64,000 nt of DNA from an uncultured Porphyromonadaceae bacterium (GTDB lineage Bacteria; Bacteroidota; Bacteroidia; Bacteroidales; Muribaculaceae): assembly GCA_937921035.1 (NCBI GenBank), contig CALEUL010000060.1, positions 124,001 through 188,000 of the forward strand, in the 5' to 3' direction. Below are positions 17,168 to 25,482 of this stretch, in pieces. The notes below the pieces were generated by a model. That model had not been told where the DNA came from and searched no databases. It was given only the letters and a program-made list of their open reading frames with translations. The translations under genes were made by a program, and so were the position numbers. Each line of letters begins with the position of its first letter. Positions within the stretch are counted from its first letter, which is position 1.

Positions 17168-18424
17168 TTATAAAGATGTGCGGCACGATGCGGTGCCTAT
17201 CAGCCGGTCGTAGCGCTCACCGCGGCGTCGGTGGTACACACGCACGTTGTATTCATTCATTGTCTGGTACTTGTCGCCCTCTATCGGTCCGGTGAAGCCG
17301 CGTTTTTCGCCCGGAGGGACTATAAGATACTGGTAGTTATACGATCCCTGCTTCAACAGCATCGCACGTTCGTACAGTCCTGTCGCTGGATTGAAAAACA
17401 TGCGGGCGTTATCGTCGAAACGCCGCAGGGTAAAATCACCGTCCAGAAAGATCATGGCTCCCGGCGAATCGGGATAGTCGAGCGTGAAATGCACCACGGC
17501 GTAGTCGGCGCCGGTATCACTGTCGTCGGAATTGCTTTCGCGCACAAGATATCGGCCGTGCTGCGTCTGGTCGTAGACATATGTCTCGTCGTCGCGCCGT
17601 TCGTCGGTGAACAGCCGGAAGTGATAATATGGGTCGAAGAACTCTATGTTCTCCACTCCCATGCCGGGATAGTAGGTGCTCACGGTCTCGAAGCGCCGGT
17701 ACTCGTTACCTGCCTCGAAAATCAGCGGCATCTGGTGCTCGTAGTACAACGTGGAACCGCTCATGCGCAGGGGATGGCTGAAAGCTTTCTGGCTGTCCAG
17801 ACGGCCGTTCTGTCCCACTACCACAACGAGGTCGTTGAAAGGATCTTCCACATGTGCGCGGTCAATATCAACGCTGATTGCCATCTGCTGGTGGCTGTCA
17901 TTATAATCTATGTCGGTCTGTGGCGAGGCCTGTGCGATGGTCAGGGCCGTTTCCTCGGAAATCATGAAGCGCACCTGCGCCAGCGTGGCGTCAGGGTCGT
18001 CCTCGGAATAAATTTTGAGCAGATAATTGCCTGATATTTTCGGTGCTACCTGTTCGTTTGGTATAGTGAGCCAGTAGTGGACATAATGCACCGTCGTTGC
18101 CTGCGAGAAATCGTAGTTGTCGATTGTGCCCTCGTTGAAACCGTCCAGAAACTCACTGTCCACAAGTCCGGAGGGCTGCCAGTTTGCATTGCAGTGTACC
18201 AGCGAGTAGCGGAGGTATTCGCGGTCCTCGGCAAGACGGTCGAAGGATATCAGAATTCTGTCCGGCGTGTCGAGCACAGCGATGGCGTCGGCCATATTGT
18301 TGCCGTCGAGGCCTACCTGCAGCGTGCGCAGGTTCTCGTCGAAGATACCCGTCATGGTATCCACACGCTGTGCGTGGAGCACGATGGCCAAGAGAGAGAC
18401 AATCAATACAAGAGTTTTCCTCAT
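17168..18424 (-). CDS. Type IX secretion system plug protein (DUF5103)
   Basis: The protein of about 418 residues has a signal peptide (MRKTLVLIVSLLAIVLHAQR) and then the DUF5103 body, including LVDSEFLDGFNEGTIDNYDFSQ and the C-terminal QGSYNYQYLIVPPG. In Flavobacterium this periplasmic protein closes the SprA outer-membrane translocon of the type IX system. I chose the ATG at 18424, which overlaps the ung stop as ATGA; an ATG two codons earlier (18430) is possible. Its presence supports a working type IX system in this organism and makes sense of the sorting-type tails on other proteins in the window. Confidence 0.85.
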   Translation of the reverse strand: MRKTLVLIVSLLAIVLHAQRVDTMTGIFDENLRTLQVGLDGNNMADAIAVLDTPDRILISFDRLAEDREYLRYSLVHCNANWQPSGLVDSEFLDGFNEGTIDNYDFSQATTVHYVHYWLTIPNEQVAPKISGNYLLKIYSEDDPDATLAQVRFMISEETALTIAQASPQTDIDYNDSHQQMAISVDIDRAHVEDPFNDLVVVVGQNGRLDSQKAFSHPLRMSGSTLYYEHQMPLIFEAGNEYRRFETVSTYYPGMGVENIEFFDPYYHFRLFTDERRDDETYVYDQTQHGRYLVRESNSDDSDTGADYAVVHFTLDYPDSPGAMIFLDGDFTLRRFDDNARMFFNPATGLYERAMLLKQGSYNYQYLIVPPGEKRGFTGPIEGDKYQTMNEYNVRVYHRRRGERYDRLIGTASCRTSL

Positions 18425-19092
18425 AGCCATTTTATAGGTTCTTTTCCATGCTCGGCAAGGTACTGGTTGGCCTGACTGAAATGGCGGCAGCCGAAGAAAC
18501 CGCGGTATGCCGACAGTGGCGACGGATGCGCCGACGTAAGCACCAGATGGCGAGAACGATCAATAAAAGCGCCCTTGCGGATGGCATAGGCACCCCAAAG
18601 GATGAATACAAGATTGTCGCGGCCGCTGTTAAGGGCAGCGATGGCGGCATCGGTAAACGTCTCCCAGCCATGCCCCTGGTGCGAACCCGCGCGGTGCGCC
18701 TCCACTGTGAGTGTGGAGTTGAGCAGGAGCACGCCCTGACGCGCAAGATAAGATAAATCGGTAACAGGCGCCGGTGGCAGAGCTATGCCGAGGTCCGACG
18801 ACATTTCCTTGAAAATATTCAGCAACGACGGCGGAGCATCCACACCAGTGGGAACTGAGAAGCACAGGCCATGTGCCTGTCCCGGACCATGATACGGATC
18901 CTGACCAAGGATTACCACTTTAGTTTCACTGAAGGGACAGGCATCGAACGCCGCAAAAATGCGCGACGGTGCCGGGAACACCTGCGTGGTGGCGTAACTT
19001 GCCTTTACAAAGCGCGTAAGTTCTTGAAAATAGGGCTTGTCCCATTCAGCGGCAAGCGCATCCTTCCATGTCTGTTCAATTCGTACGTTCAT
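18421..19092 (-). CDS. ung: Uracil-DNA glycosylase (family 1)
   Basis: The 223-residue enzyme removes uracil from DNA in base-excision repair. The water-activating motif GQDPYHGPGQAHGLCFSV (Asp65), the PPSLLNIFKE segment, GVLLLNSTLTV, and the DNA-intercalation loop HPSPLSAYRGFFG are all present and of normal spacing. Length is typical. It is followed by the plug-protein gene with a four-base or ten-base overlap, depending on the start used there. Confidence 0.96.
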   Translation of the reverse strand: MNVRIEQTWKDALAAEWDKPYFQELTRFVKASYATTQVFPAPSRIFAAFDACPFSETKVVILGQDPYHGPGQAHGLCFSVPTGVDAPPSLLNIFKEMSSDLGIALPPAPVTDLSYLARQGVLLLNSTLTVEAHRAGSHQGHGWETFTDAAIAALNSGRDNLVFILWGAYAIRKGAFIDRSRHLVLTSAHPSPLSAYRGFFGCRHFSQANQYLAEHGKEPIKWL

Positions 19093-19150
19093 AGTATGCT
19101 GTAATCATTTGCAAAACTACAAAAAAAATATTACTTTTGCATCGTTAAAC

Positions 19151-19222
19151 GCATCCGTAGTTCAATGGATAGAATGGAGGATTCCGGTTCCTCAGATTAG
19201 GGTTCGATTCCCTACGGGTGTA
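19151..19222 (+). tRNA. tRNA-Arg (anticodon CCG)
   Basis: A full cloverleaf can be drawn. Acceptor GCATCCG pairs with CGGGTGT (with G-T at the first pair), the D stem is GTTC/GAAT, the anticodon stem is GAGGA/TCCTC around loop TTCCGGT giving anticodon CCG, and the T arm is TAGGG/CCCTA around TTCGATT. The discriminator base is A. The CCA end is not encoded. It reads the Arg codon CGG. Confidence 0.95.
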
Positions 19223-19229
19223 CAACAAG

Positions 19230-19258
19230 CCCTCTTTAACTCATTGAGTTTTAGAGGG
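19230..19258 (+). terminator. Hairpin downstream of tRNA-Arg
   Basis: CCCTCT (19230-19235) pairs with AGAGGG (19253-19258), with a further five pairs inside after two mismatches. A T-rich stretch follows. Confidence 0.55.
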
Positions 19259-19376
19259 TTAATTATTTTCACGAAGCAAATAAAAAGCACTTTTTAACAA
19301 ACGGCGCCAATAGCTGTCTGAAATTGAGCGCGTTGCAGGACAACCGAAATTAAGCAATATTTTATGTATCAGTTGC

Positions 19377-19572
19377 AATGGCCGGAGGCCATAAATTTAG
19401 ATAACCCCGGACACTCGCTGTCCGGGGAAGTCAAAGCACTAATATACAGCCCCGGAGGAGGCTGCACCCGTAGTCTATCTGCGTGTAATCCCGCCGGGAT
19501 TGTGCCTCGGATTGATGGCTTTCCGGAGGCACAAGTGCCACCGGTTAGTTAAATTCCTGGCCTCCGGCCATT
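19377..19572. repeat. 196-bp palindromic element with terminal inverted repeats (MITE/REP-like)
   Basis: The left end (AATGGCCGGAGGCCA at 19377-19391) is the exact reverse complement of the right end (TGGCCTCCGGCCATT at 19558-19572), and the match goes on inwards through AATTTA after two mismatches. Each end is itself a hairpin. Three more hairpins lie inside: a 9-bp stem at 19405-19427, AATCCC/GGGATT at 19487-19501, and GTGCCTC/GAGGCAC at 19502-19532. It encodes no protein. It is the only copy in this window. Confidence 0.65.
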
Positions 19573-19605
19573 CCGAGGAGTTTCGCAACATCTACTATGC
19601 TGCCA

Positions 19606-20988
19606 TTATTTGATAATATACTCCATAAAGATAGAATAGGTTTTGCCGCGGTCGGATTTGGCTTTGAAGCCAAGCTGCAGTTCGCCTTTGTCGGCGGCCT
19701 CTACCGTCATTTCCCATACACGGGTGCCGGGGTCCTGCTTCCAGTCGCGCAGCCACTCCTCGCCGTTGATTATCACCCAGTCGCCCTCCTCGTAAGGCGA
19801 GAATTTGAAGGTATATGTCTGACCGGCTGTCAGAATACCGTTCATAGGCATGGAATCTATTCTAAAATTGCCGTCGGAAGATATGTTTGTCAGTTTACTG
19901 ATATTATCTCTTTTCACTTCCTTCAGAAGCGATGCAAAATCTATTCCTTTTTTCTTGAAAATATTAGGATAGTAGTTTTCGAGATTCATAAGACGCAGAG
20001 CCTTTTCCGGAGCGGCATTTCCCAAAGCTTCGATGTCTGCAGCAGTTGGCGCATCTACCTTATACTGTACCAGCGATTTCCAGTTTCCGTTAGTACCTTT
20101 CCTGCGATAGCCGAGGGTGAGTTCACCACCGGCAGAAGGGACAAAACTTATTTCATGCCTGGAGCCATCCGGATTGCTTACCTCGCTATAGTCTTTCTCG
20201 TTGATGGCGCAGAATTCATATTTCTCCTGGGTATTAAGTATAAAATCATAGCTTTTGCCAACCCGAAGTGTTGCATCGAGAGGTATGCTCAGAATATCGA
20301 TTCCTTTTTTTACATAACACTTCGGCAATTCCGGACTCTCGCCCGTCAGCGACTTTCTGAACAGCTCCTCCGAGTCGAAACCAAAATATTTCAACTCGGG
20401 ATACAACGGTTTCATACGCAGGAATGTATCGTAATCTATCGGTGTATCAAGCAATTGATTGGTACTGTCGTCGGGAAAATGGGTGAAGATAAGCCAGCGT
20501 GGATCCACATGGAACCAGCTGTCGTCGTTTTCGGCTCTTGCAAATACTCCATTGTCTACACTCCCTGCACCCCATGTGGGGTCTACGAAAATACCGCTGT
20601 TACCGTCCGTAAAAACAAATATCCATGTGTGGCCGCTTTCGTCTATTGTGCCGCGTATGTCTTTTGCTTTTCCAAAAATTATCTGCGTCCGCAGGCCCAA
20701 AGGTTCACCGAGACGATAGAACAGCTCGCAATAACCCTGGCACACACCGCGTTTTTGCTCCAAGGCTGAGTCGGCGTCAAATATGGTACGCGTGGTGTCG
20801 TAGGAAATGTTGTCGCAGATCCAGCGGTAGATGGCATATGCCTGGTCGTACTTGGAAGTTTTTCCGGCAGTAATCTGCTGCGCAAGATCGCTCCAGTCGT
20901 ATTTTGTTTCGTGAATATCCTTTAGCGTCTGTGCATTGGCGACAAACGTCATGGCTAACATAAGCAAGATAATAAGTCTTTGTTTCAT
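19606..20988 (-). CDS. Secreted transglutaminase-like protein
   Basis: The 460-residue protein has a signal peptide (1-19) and a transglutaminase-like core (about 40-145). The catalytic triad can be seen as Cys83 in KRGVCQGYCELF, His120 in ESGHTWIF and Asp136 in VDPTWG, an arrangement like the kyphoscoliosis-peptidase branch. The C-terminal part (about 220-460) has two related beta-rich repeats, each with a KKGIDxxSxxLxxxxRVGKSY-like start. Substrate is unknown; such proteins may be peptidases or cross-linkers acting in the periplasm or on the surface. It is transcribed separately from the upstream secreted gene, from which it is split by a strong terminator. Confidence 0.8.
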   Translation of the reverse strand: MKQRLIILLMLAMTFVANAQTLKDIHETKYDWSDLAQQITAGKTSKYDQAYAIYRWICDNISYDTTRTIFDADSALEQKRGVCQGYCELFYRLGEPLGLRTQIIFGKAKDIRGTIDESGHTWIFVFTDGNSGIFVDPTWGAGSVDNGVFARAENDDSWFHVDPRWLIFTHFPDDSTNQLLDTPIDYDTFLRMKPLYPELKYFGFDSEELFRKSLTGESPELPKCYVKKGIDILSIPLDATLRVGKSYDFILNTQEKYEFCAINEKDYSEVSNPDGSRHEISFVPSAGGELTLGYRRKGTNGNWKSLVQYKVDAPTAADIEALGNAAPEKALRLMNLENYYPNIFKKKGIDFASLLKEVKRDNISKLTNISSDGNFRIDSMPMNGILTAGQTYTFKFSPYEEGDWVIINGEEWLRDWKQDPGTRVWEMTVEAADKGELQLGFKAKSDRGKTYSIFMEYIIK

Positions 20989-21006
20989 GGTCAGTAATAC
21001 TTTAAA

Positions 21007-21048
21007 TTATAAAAGATGCTGCGCCGGGCGGTACAGCATCTTTTATAA
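21007..21048 (-). terminator. Intrinsic terminator of the 21061-22959 gene
   Basis: A perfect 15-bp inverted repeat (21007-21021 and 21034-21048, core AAAAGATGCTG/CAGCATCTTTT) with a 12-base loop lies 12 bases after the stop. The stem ends in a T run on the minus strand. Confidence 0.85.
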
Positions 21049-21060
21049 CGGGATACTATC

Positions 21061-22959
21061 TCAGTTAAGGAGAACGCGGAAAACGGTTGCGCCCACACGG
21101 ACTATTACAACACCATTGGCCGATAGAGAGATGGCGTTGGTGCCCTGTGCGAGATCGTAGCGGCCTATCTGCAAGCCATTGACATTATACACTTCGGCTA
21201 CAGAAGCCTCTGCGACAGTAACGGTGATTACGCCTCCGGCAACAGTTATCTGCGGTTTTACAGCCGTTGCATCAGTTATTCCGGTAGTACCGACAAGTAC
21301 ACGTACTGGTTCGGAAGGTGTGCTGAACACATCAGGACCCCATACGCCGTCCTCGTCGAGGGAGTACGACCATGCTGTTACGGTATATACGAATGTGTCG
21401 CCTTCGGATGCGTCAAGACCAGTGAAATCGTAAGCTGTAACCGGAGTATCGGTTTTGTATGTGCCTATATTGGTCTTTACCGTACTGCCGGCATGGATGG
21501 TCTGTTCAATGTAGATATCATCGAAGAAAAGCAGCTTGGAAGCGCCGTCTCCGTCAAATTCGATACGTATTGTGGATGCTGCCATACCGTTGTCGAACTC
21601 AAGGCTGAAACTCTGGTAGCCTTGTTCGGCAAGCGTGTGCGTCAGCGTCTTGTCGCCGCTTGTAACACTTACAATATCGTCCTTGTTGCCGTAAACATCG
21701 AGGCGCACGGTAAATTTGCCGCCGTCGGCAGAGAGGTCGAGCACGGGGGAAGCCAGATAAACCTCCTCGCCGTAATTTTTATAGGAGTTGTCCAGACCGA
21801 ACATACCGGCAACAACACGCACATTAAAATAGTTGCATTGCCAGCCGGGAAGGTTGGTTATGTCGTCCATCTCGTCATAGAACGGATAGGGCCAGTCAAG
21901 ATCGCCGGAGGTGATTTTGTCAAAGTCCTCGTGCACCAGAGGAACAACGACATCCTCTTTGGCAACATATTCTTTCGAAAGTCCGATAATATAGCCCATA
22001 GCTCGGAAAACGGGTTCCCAGCGGGCGGTGAAGCCATCGGTGCTTACATTCTCAGCAGCGAGAGCGACAGGCTGTTCAAGTTCGGAAAGAGGTACATGCA
22101 CCTTGCGTTCCTCGGATTCTTCGGAAGTATATTCAGTGTTTACGCTACGCACGCGGTAGTAGTAATCGGTACCTTTTTCGGTGCCCTCCACAGTGAGGGT
22201 GCATTCTTCGGTAGACACGTCCTTTACAAGATATGTGCGGTTGTCGGCATCGTCGCGGGTATAAACCGACACAAGGTAGCTCTCGGCCAGGGGAACAGCA
22301 TTCCAGCGGGCCGTAAACTGCTCGTAGCTCACATTGCGCGGAAAATGTACGATAGGCGCGGGCAGCGCATAATAGTCCTGCACAATCTCGAAATCGTCGA
22401 TAAGCCATTCGCCGCCCTCGGATGCCATTTCGAGGAATGCGAGATGATTGCCATAGCCGGGATGGCAAAGATCCACTTCGTAGGTGTTCCATTCGCCGGT
22501 TATTTCCAGAACACCGCTACCGATGGCATTGGTGGTATATGCGTCGTACAGCTCCACATGTATTTTGGTAAGCGCTTCGTCCTGCCTGAGTTTACGGGCG
22601 CGGAAGCGGGCTGTGAAATTGCCGCCGTCCATGCGAACGTCGGCATACGGGGTGCGGATATATCCCTGTACTGTTTCTGTTCCGAACCAGTCGCTCTGCT
22701 CGAATGTCATTACAGCCAAGGCGCCTCCGGCCTCATGCAAACCGCGGCCGCCCCACTGCTTGCCGCCGGTGAGGCTATCGTCGATTTTTCCGGAAGCACT
22801 AAGCTCGTCGGAGGCAGGCTCGTTTTCTGTACCATTCACCAATGCGTTGAAATTCTCCGAGAACGTCGGGACAAGTTCTCCGATTGGCTCAGTCTTCGCG
22901 GCAAACGAAAATACCGCGGCACACATGACAACGCTGAATGCAATAAGATACTTTTTCAT
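21061..22959 (-). CDS. Secreted multidomain protein with Fn3 domains and type IX-like tail
   Basis: The 632-residue protein has a signal peptide (about 1-20), a jelly-roll domain (about 30-195) with GGEWLIDDFEIVQ at its end, two fibronectin type III domains (about 198-295 and 300-340 interrupted), a second jelly-roll of the choice-of-anchor type (about 345-490) with SKLLFFDDIYIEQ, a further Fn3 part, and a C-terminal sorting domain from about 560 (VYNVNGLQIGRYDL, then a VLLN end). The two DD-containing strands show that the jelly-roll domain is duplicated. Function is likely adhesive or glycan-binding at the surface; no catalytic motif is visible. Confidence 0.75.
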   Translation of the reverse strand: MKKYLIAFSVVMCAAVFSFAAKTEPIGELVPTFSENFNALVNGTENEPASDELSASGKIDDSLTGGKQWGGRGLHEAGGALAVMTFEQSDWFGTETVQGYIRTPYADVRMDGGNFTARFRARKLRQDEALTKIHVELYDAYTTNAIGSGVLEITGEWNTYEVDLCHPGYGNHLAFLEMASEGGEWLIDDFEIVQDYYALPAPIVHFPRNVSYEQFTARWNAVPLAESYLVSVYTRDDADNRTYLVKDVSTEECTLTVEGTEKGTDYYYRVRSVNTEYTSEESEERKVHVPLSELEQPVALAAENVSTDGFTARWEPVFRAMGYIIGLSKEYVAKEDVVVPLVHEDFDKITSGDLDWPYPFYDEMDDITNLPGWQCNYFNVRVVAGMFGLDNSYKNYGEEVYLASPVLDLSADGGKFTVRLDVYGNKDDIVSVTSGDKTLTHTLAEQGYQSFSLEFDNGMAASTIRIEFDGDGASKLLFFDDIYIEQTIHAGSTVKTNIGTYKTDTPVTAYDFTGLDASEGDTFVYTVTAWSYSLDEDGVWGPDVFSTPSEPVRVLVGTTGITDATAVKPQITVAGGVITVTVAEASVAEVYNVNGLQIGRYDLAQGTNAISLSANGVVIVRVGATVFRVLLN

Positions 22960-22990
22960 TCTGATGGTTTATTTGTTTAAATGTAATATA

Positions 22991-23020
22991 CAAAGATACG
23001 CAAAAAATGCCATATACAAG
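22991..23020 (-). promoter_or_regulatory. Promoter of the Fn3 protein gene
   Basis: The minus strand has TATCTTTG at 22998-22991 and CTTG at 23020-23017 with 18 bases between. The -7 box is perfect; the -33 box and spacing are slightly off. Confidence 0.55.
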
Positions 23021-23216
23021 GCTTCTCTCTGGAATTCGGGCTCGGAAAAACGCCAGACGGAGATGTTTTTTTTCCGAAATTTCTATTTAATTATTAAAAA
23101 CTGTCAACATCTGGTTCTATAGTGTTGCAAAAGCAATTTTGAAGCATCTCCAGAGTTATTAGTTCATGTGCTGGGTAGGTTCTGCTGTGTGGTGGGCGTA
23201 CGTTGGGGGTGGGAGG

Positions 23217-25436
23217 TTAGGCTTTTACGAAGACTATGGCGGCGTCTGCAAAGCGGGAGCCGACATCGTAGAGGTCGCGCATAAGGGGCCATGCGTTCAG
23301 TGGAACGTCGGCCTTCTTTACACGCAGCACGCATTGAATCACGACGTCGCCATTGTCGTTGACTTTGGCGTTGGCCATGAAGATGCCGAGAGAATTTGAA
23401 GCGATGCGGTTGAACTCGTCGAGCGAAGTGGTGTCGACTTTATAGCCCTGCGGGACTTTGAATGTGATCAGGTGGGTGTTCTGAAATGCCGTGGGAAGCA
23501 TGGCGTCGAGAAGGCGCTCGCGTTCGCTGCCTTCAAGTTTCTCGACATATCCGGCAAGACGTCCGAGGGTGACGGAGATATCGTCGCCGAGGTTGTCGAC
23601 AAGGCCGCTGAAACGGGCCGTGGTGGTGTAGTGCATCTCGTCGCGTCCGGGCAGGAATCCGCGTTCGAGGATTTCATATTCCATCACGCTGTCGGGTCTG
23701 ACGCCTGTCACGTCGGCACATTCGTCCATCAGGGCCTCACGCAATTCGTCGTCGCGTTCTTTGACGTCGTAGCCTTTGATGCGATAGGGATTGTTGTCAA
23801 TACCGAAGTATTTTTCAACGCCGGCAAACCATTCGGCGCGGTCGACGAGATCTTCTCCGAAGCGTTTGCCGCTGCCGCTGAGACGCACGTCGCGGGACAC
23901 ATGCAGCGCGGCGGGATCGTCGTCGGCGAGCGAGACCGTGAGTTCGGTCTTTACATAGTTTCCGGCGTATTTACGGTCTGGAACGGTGAAATTGTTCACT
24001 GGGGAGACTTTGGTCATTTCGCGCAGACGGCCATTGAACCAAAAGCCCTGCTCGCCCTGGAACTCGCCTGGAAATTCGCCGGGGGCGATGTTTAAGCCGG
24101 GGAACATGAGATAGACGCTGTCGCCTGCACAAGCGACGAAGTTGCTCTGGTCCCATCCCGAAAGTTCGGCAGTCGGGACCTCCTCGCGCGAGTTGACCAA
24201 TCCGATGCCTGTAGCCTCAAGCGGGAAAATCTCAAGGCGTTCCAGCACATCCTTTAGGAACATGGACAGCAGGAACGAAGAGCCGATCTTATCGTCATCG
24301 TCGGCCGTGAGGTTGCAGTAGCGCAATGCCAGATAAGCAGCGTCGGCAATTTCGCGGGGTGAGGCGGTTGGGTGTGACTTCACGAAGTTTCTGGCCATCT
24401 TAAGGGCTCGCGAAGGGAGCGGACTGATCTGACGGGTATATTTCCACAAAAGGGCGTCCATATGGGCGATGTACTCCTTGGCCTCGTTGATAATTGGGCC
24501 GGAGGATATGCTGTTGTAGATGCCACCGCTGCGGGTCGTGGTTGCCTGGAAAGTTTGCTCGTCGGGCAGGACATAGTTGTTGAGCACGTTGAGGCGTACA
24601 AAGGGCAACTGGCGTTCGGGAAATAGAAATTTGCTGAATGAGACGGCGGGAACGTTGTCGCAGCGCATCCAGGCGTTGATGCAATCCTTCTCGACTGTTC
24701 CAAAAACTTTGGGCGCGCCGTTGTAACTGTAGAACTCGGCGGTGAGATCGCGGTCAAGTCTGCCTGTAACCAGGCGCGTCAAGACGGGATAGCGGTCGCT
24801 CAACTCGATGTTGAGTCCGCAGACACCGCCACGTTCTTTCATGTATTCGGTGTAGTAGAAATATTCGATGACGTCGCCGGTCTCGAGAGACGGAATGGCA
24901 ATCTTGAACATTTTGTTCTTGCCGCCTTTCTTGCCGTCACTGACTTCGAGGGCGGTGGACGGGTCGATTGTTACAATTCTGCCGTCAGACTTATGGATGC
25001 GGGCTCCGAATGCGTTCTCGACCATGACGTCGATCACGTTGCCATAGTCGCGGCGCACTGTGGTGCCTCCGAATTCAAAGTCCGAATAATAGTCAACGGC
25101 ACTCTGGTCGAGCAGACGCACCATGCTCCGGCGGATGTGGCGCACGATGGCGCGGTTAGTACGGCCGGTGGCGTCGTATATGGTGTTCTGTTCTTCGCGT
25201 TTAGTTTCGAAATGGTCCTGACGGGCAATAATCACTGCCGACTGTCCGCGGGCTATGCTGTCGGAGACAGGTGTCGCCGGATTGAAAACACTGTCGTTGC
25301 CGAGCGACCAGACTTTCTCGGCGGCTTTTTTGAAGAAACCGTTGTTGATGCCGGCGACAGCGGGGACGGATGGGATTGTCAGAAACAGCACGCCGACGGC
25401 GAGTGCGCGCAAGATAGTTTTCCCGTTCATTGTCAT
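23217..25436 (-). CDS. DUF3857-type secreted protein, second of a pair
   Basis: The product of about 739 residues has a signal peptide and an N-terminal DUF3857-like beta domain (about 55-250: FGARIHKSDGRIV, ETGDVIEYFYYTEY). The middle has the helical layout of a transglutaminase core, but I do not see the catalytic Cys-His-Asp set, so it may be inactive. The ATG at 25436 is preferred over an upstream in-frame TTG because it gives the normal signal peptide. It lies 46 bases downstream of another protein of the same class on the same strand and is probably cotranscribed. Function is unknown; pairs of such proteins are common in this phylum. Confidence 0.7.
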   Translation of the reverse strand: MTMNGKTILRALAVGVLFLTIPSVPAVAGINNGFFKKAAEKVWSLGNDSVFNPATPVSDSIARGQSAVIIARQDHFETKREEQNTIYDATGRTNRAIVRHIRRSMVRLLDQSAVDYYSDFEFGGTTVRRDYGNVIDVMVENAFGARIHKSDGRIVTIDPSTALEVSDGKKGGKNKMFKIAIPSLETGDVIEYFYYTEYMKERGGVCGLNIELSDRYPVLTRLVTGRLDRDLTAEFYSYNGAPKVFGTVEKDCINAWMRCDNVPAVSFSKFLFPERQLPFVRLNVLNNYVLPDEQTFQATTTRSGGIYNSISSGPIINEAKEYIAHMDALLWKYTRQISPLPSRALKMARNFVKSHPTASPREIADAAYLALRYCNLTADDDDKIGSSFLLSMFLKDVLERLEIFPLEATGIGLVNSREEVPTAELSGWDQSNFVACAGDSVYLMFPGLNIAPGEFPGEFQGEQGFWFNGRLREMTKVSPVNNFTVPDRKYAGNYVKTELTVSLADDDPAALHVSRDVRLSGSGKRFGEDLVDRAEWFAGVEKYFGIDNNPYRIKGYDVKERDDELREALMDECADVTGVRPDSVMEYEILERGFLPGRDEMHYTTTARFSGLVDNLGDDISVTLGRLAGYVEKLEGSERERLLDAMLPTAFQNTHLITFKVPQGYKVDTTSLDEFNRIASNSLGIFMANAKVNDNGDVVIQCVLRVKKADVPLNAWPLMRDLYDVGSRFADAAIVFVKA

Positions 25437-25482
25437 ATCGTATTGCAAAATTGTCGATTATTTCGAGAGAAAAGATTATTCG

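Larger units (their letters stand above)
19093..19605. other. 513-base gap holding a tRNA gene and a palindromic element
   Basis: There is no convincing protein gene. The contents are the tRNA-Arg gene (19151-19222), its hairpin (19230-19258), and a 196-base element with terminal inverted repeats (19377-19572). The remaining stretch 19260-19376 shows nothing I can name. Confidence 0.8.

Noticed and set aside
19364..19552. A 62-codon open frame behind tRNA-Arg
   Set aside because: It runs through the hairpins of the palindromic element and has no coding character.
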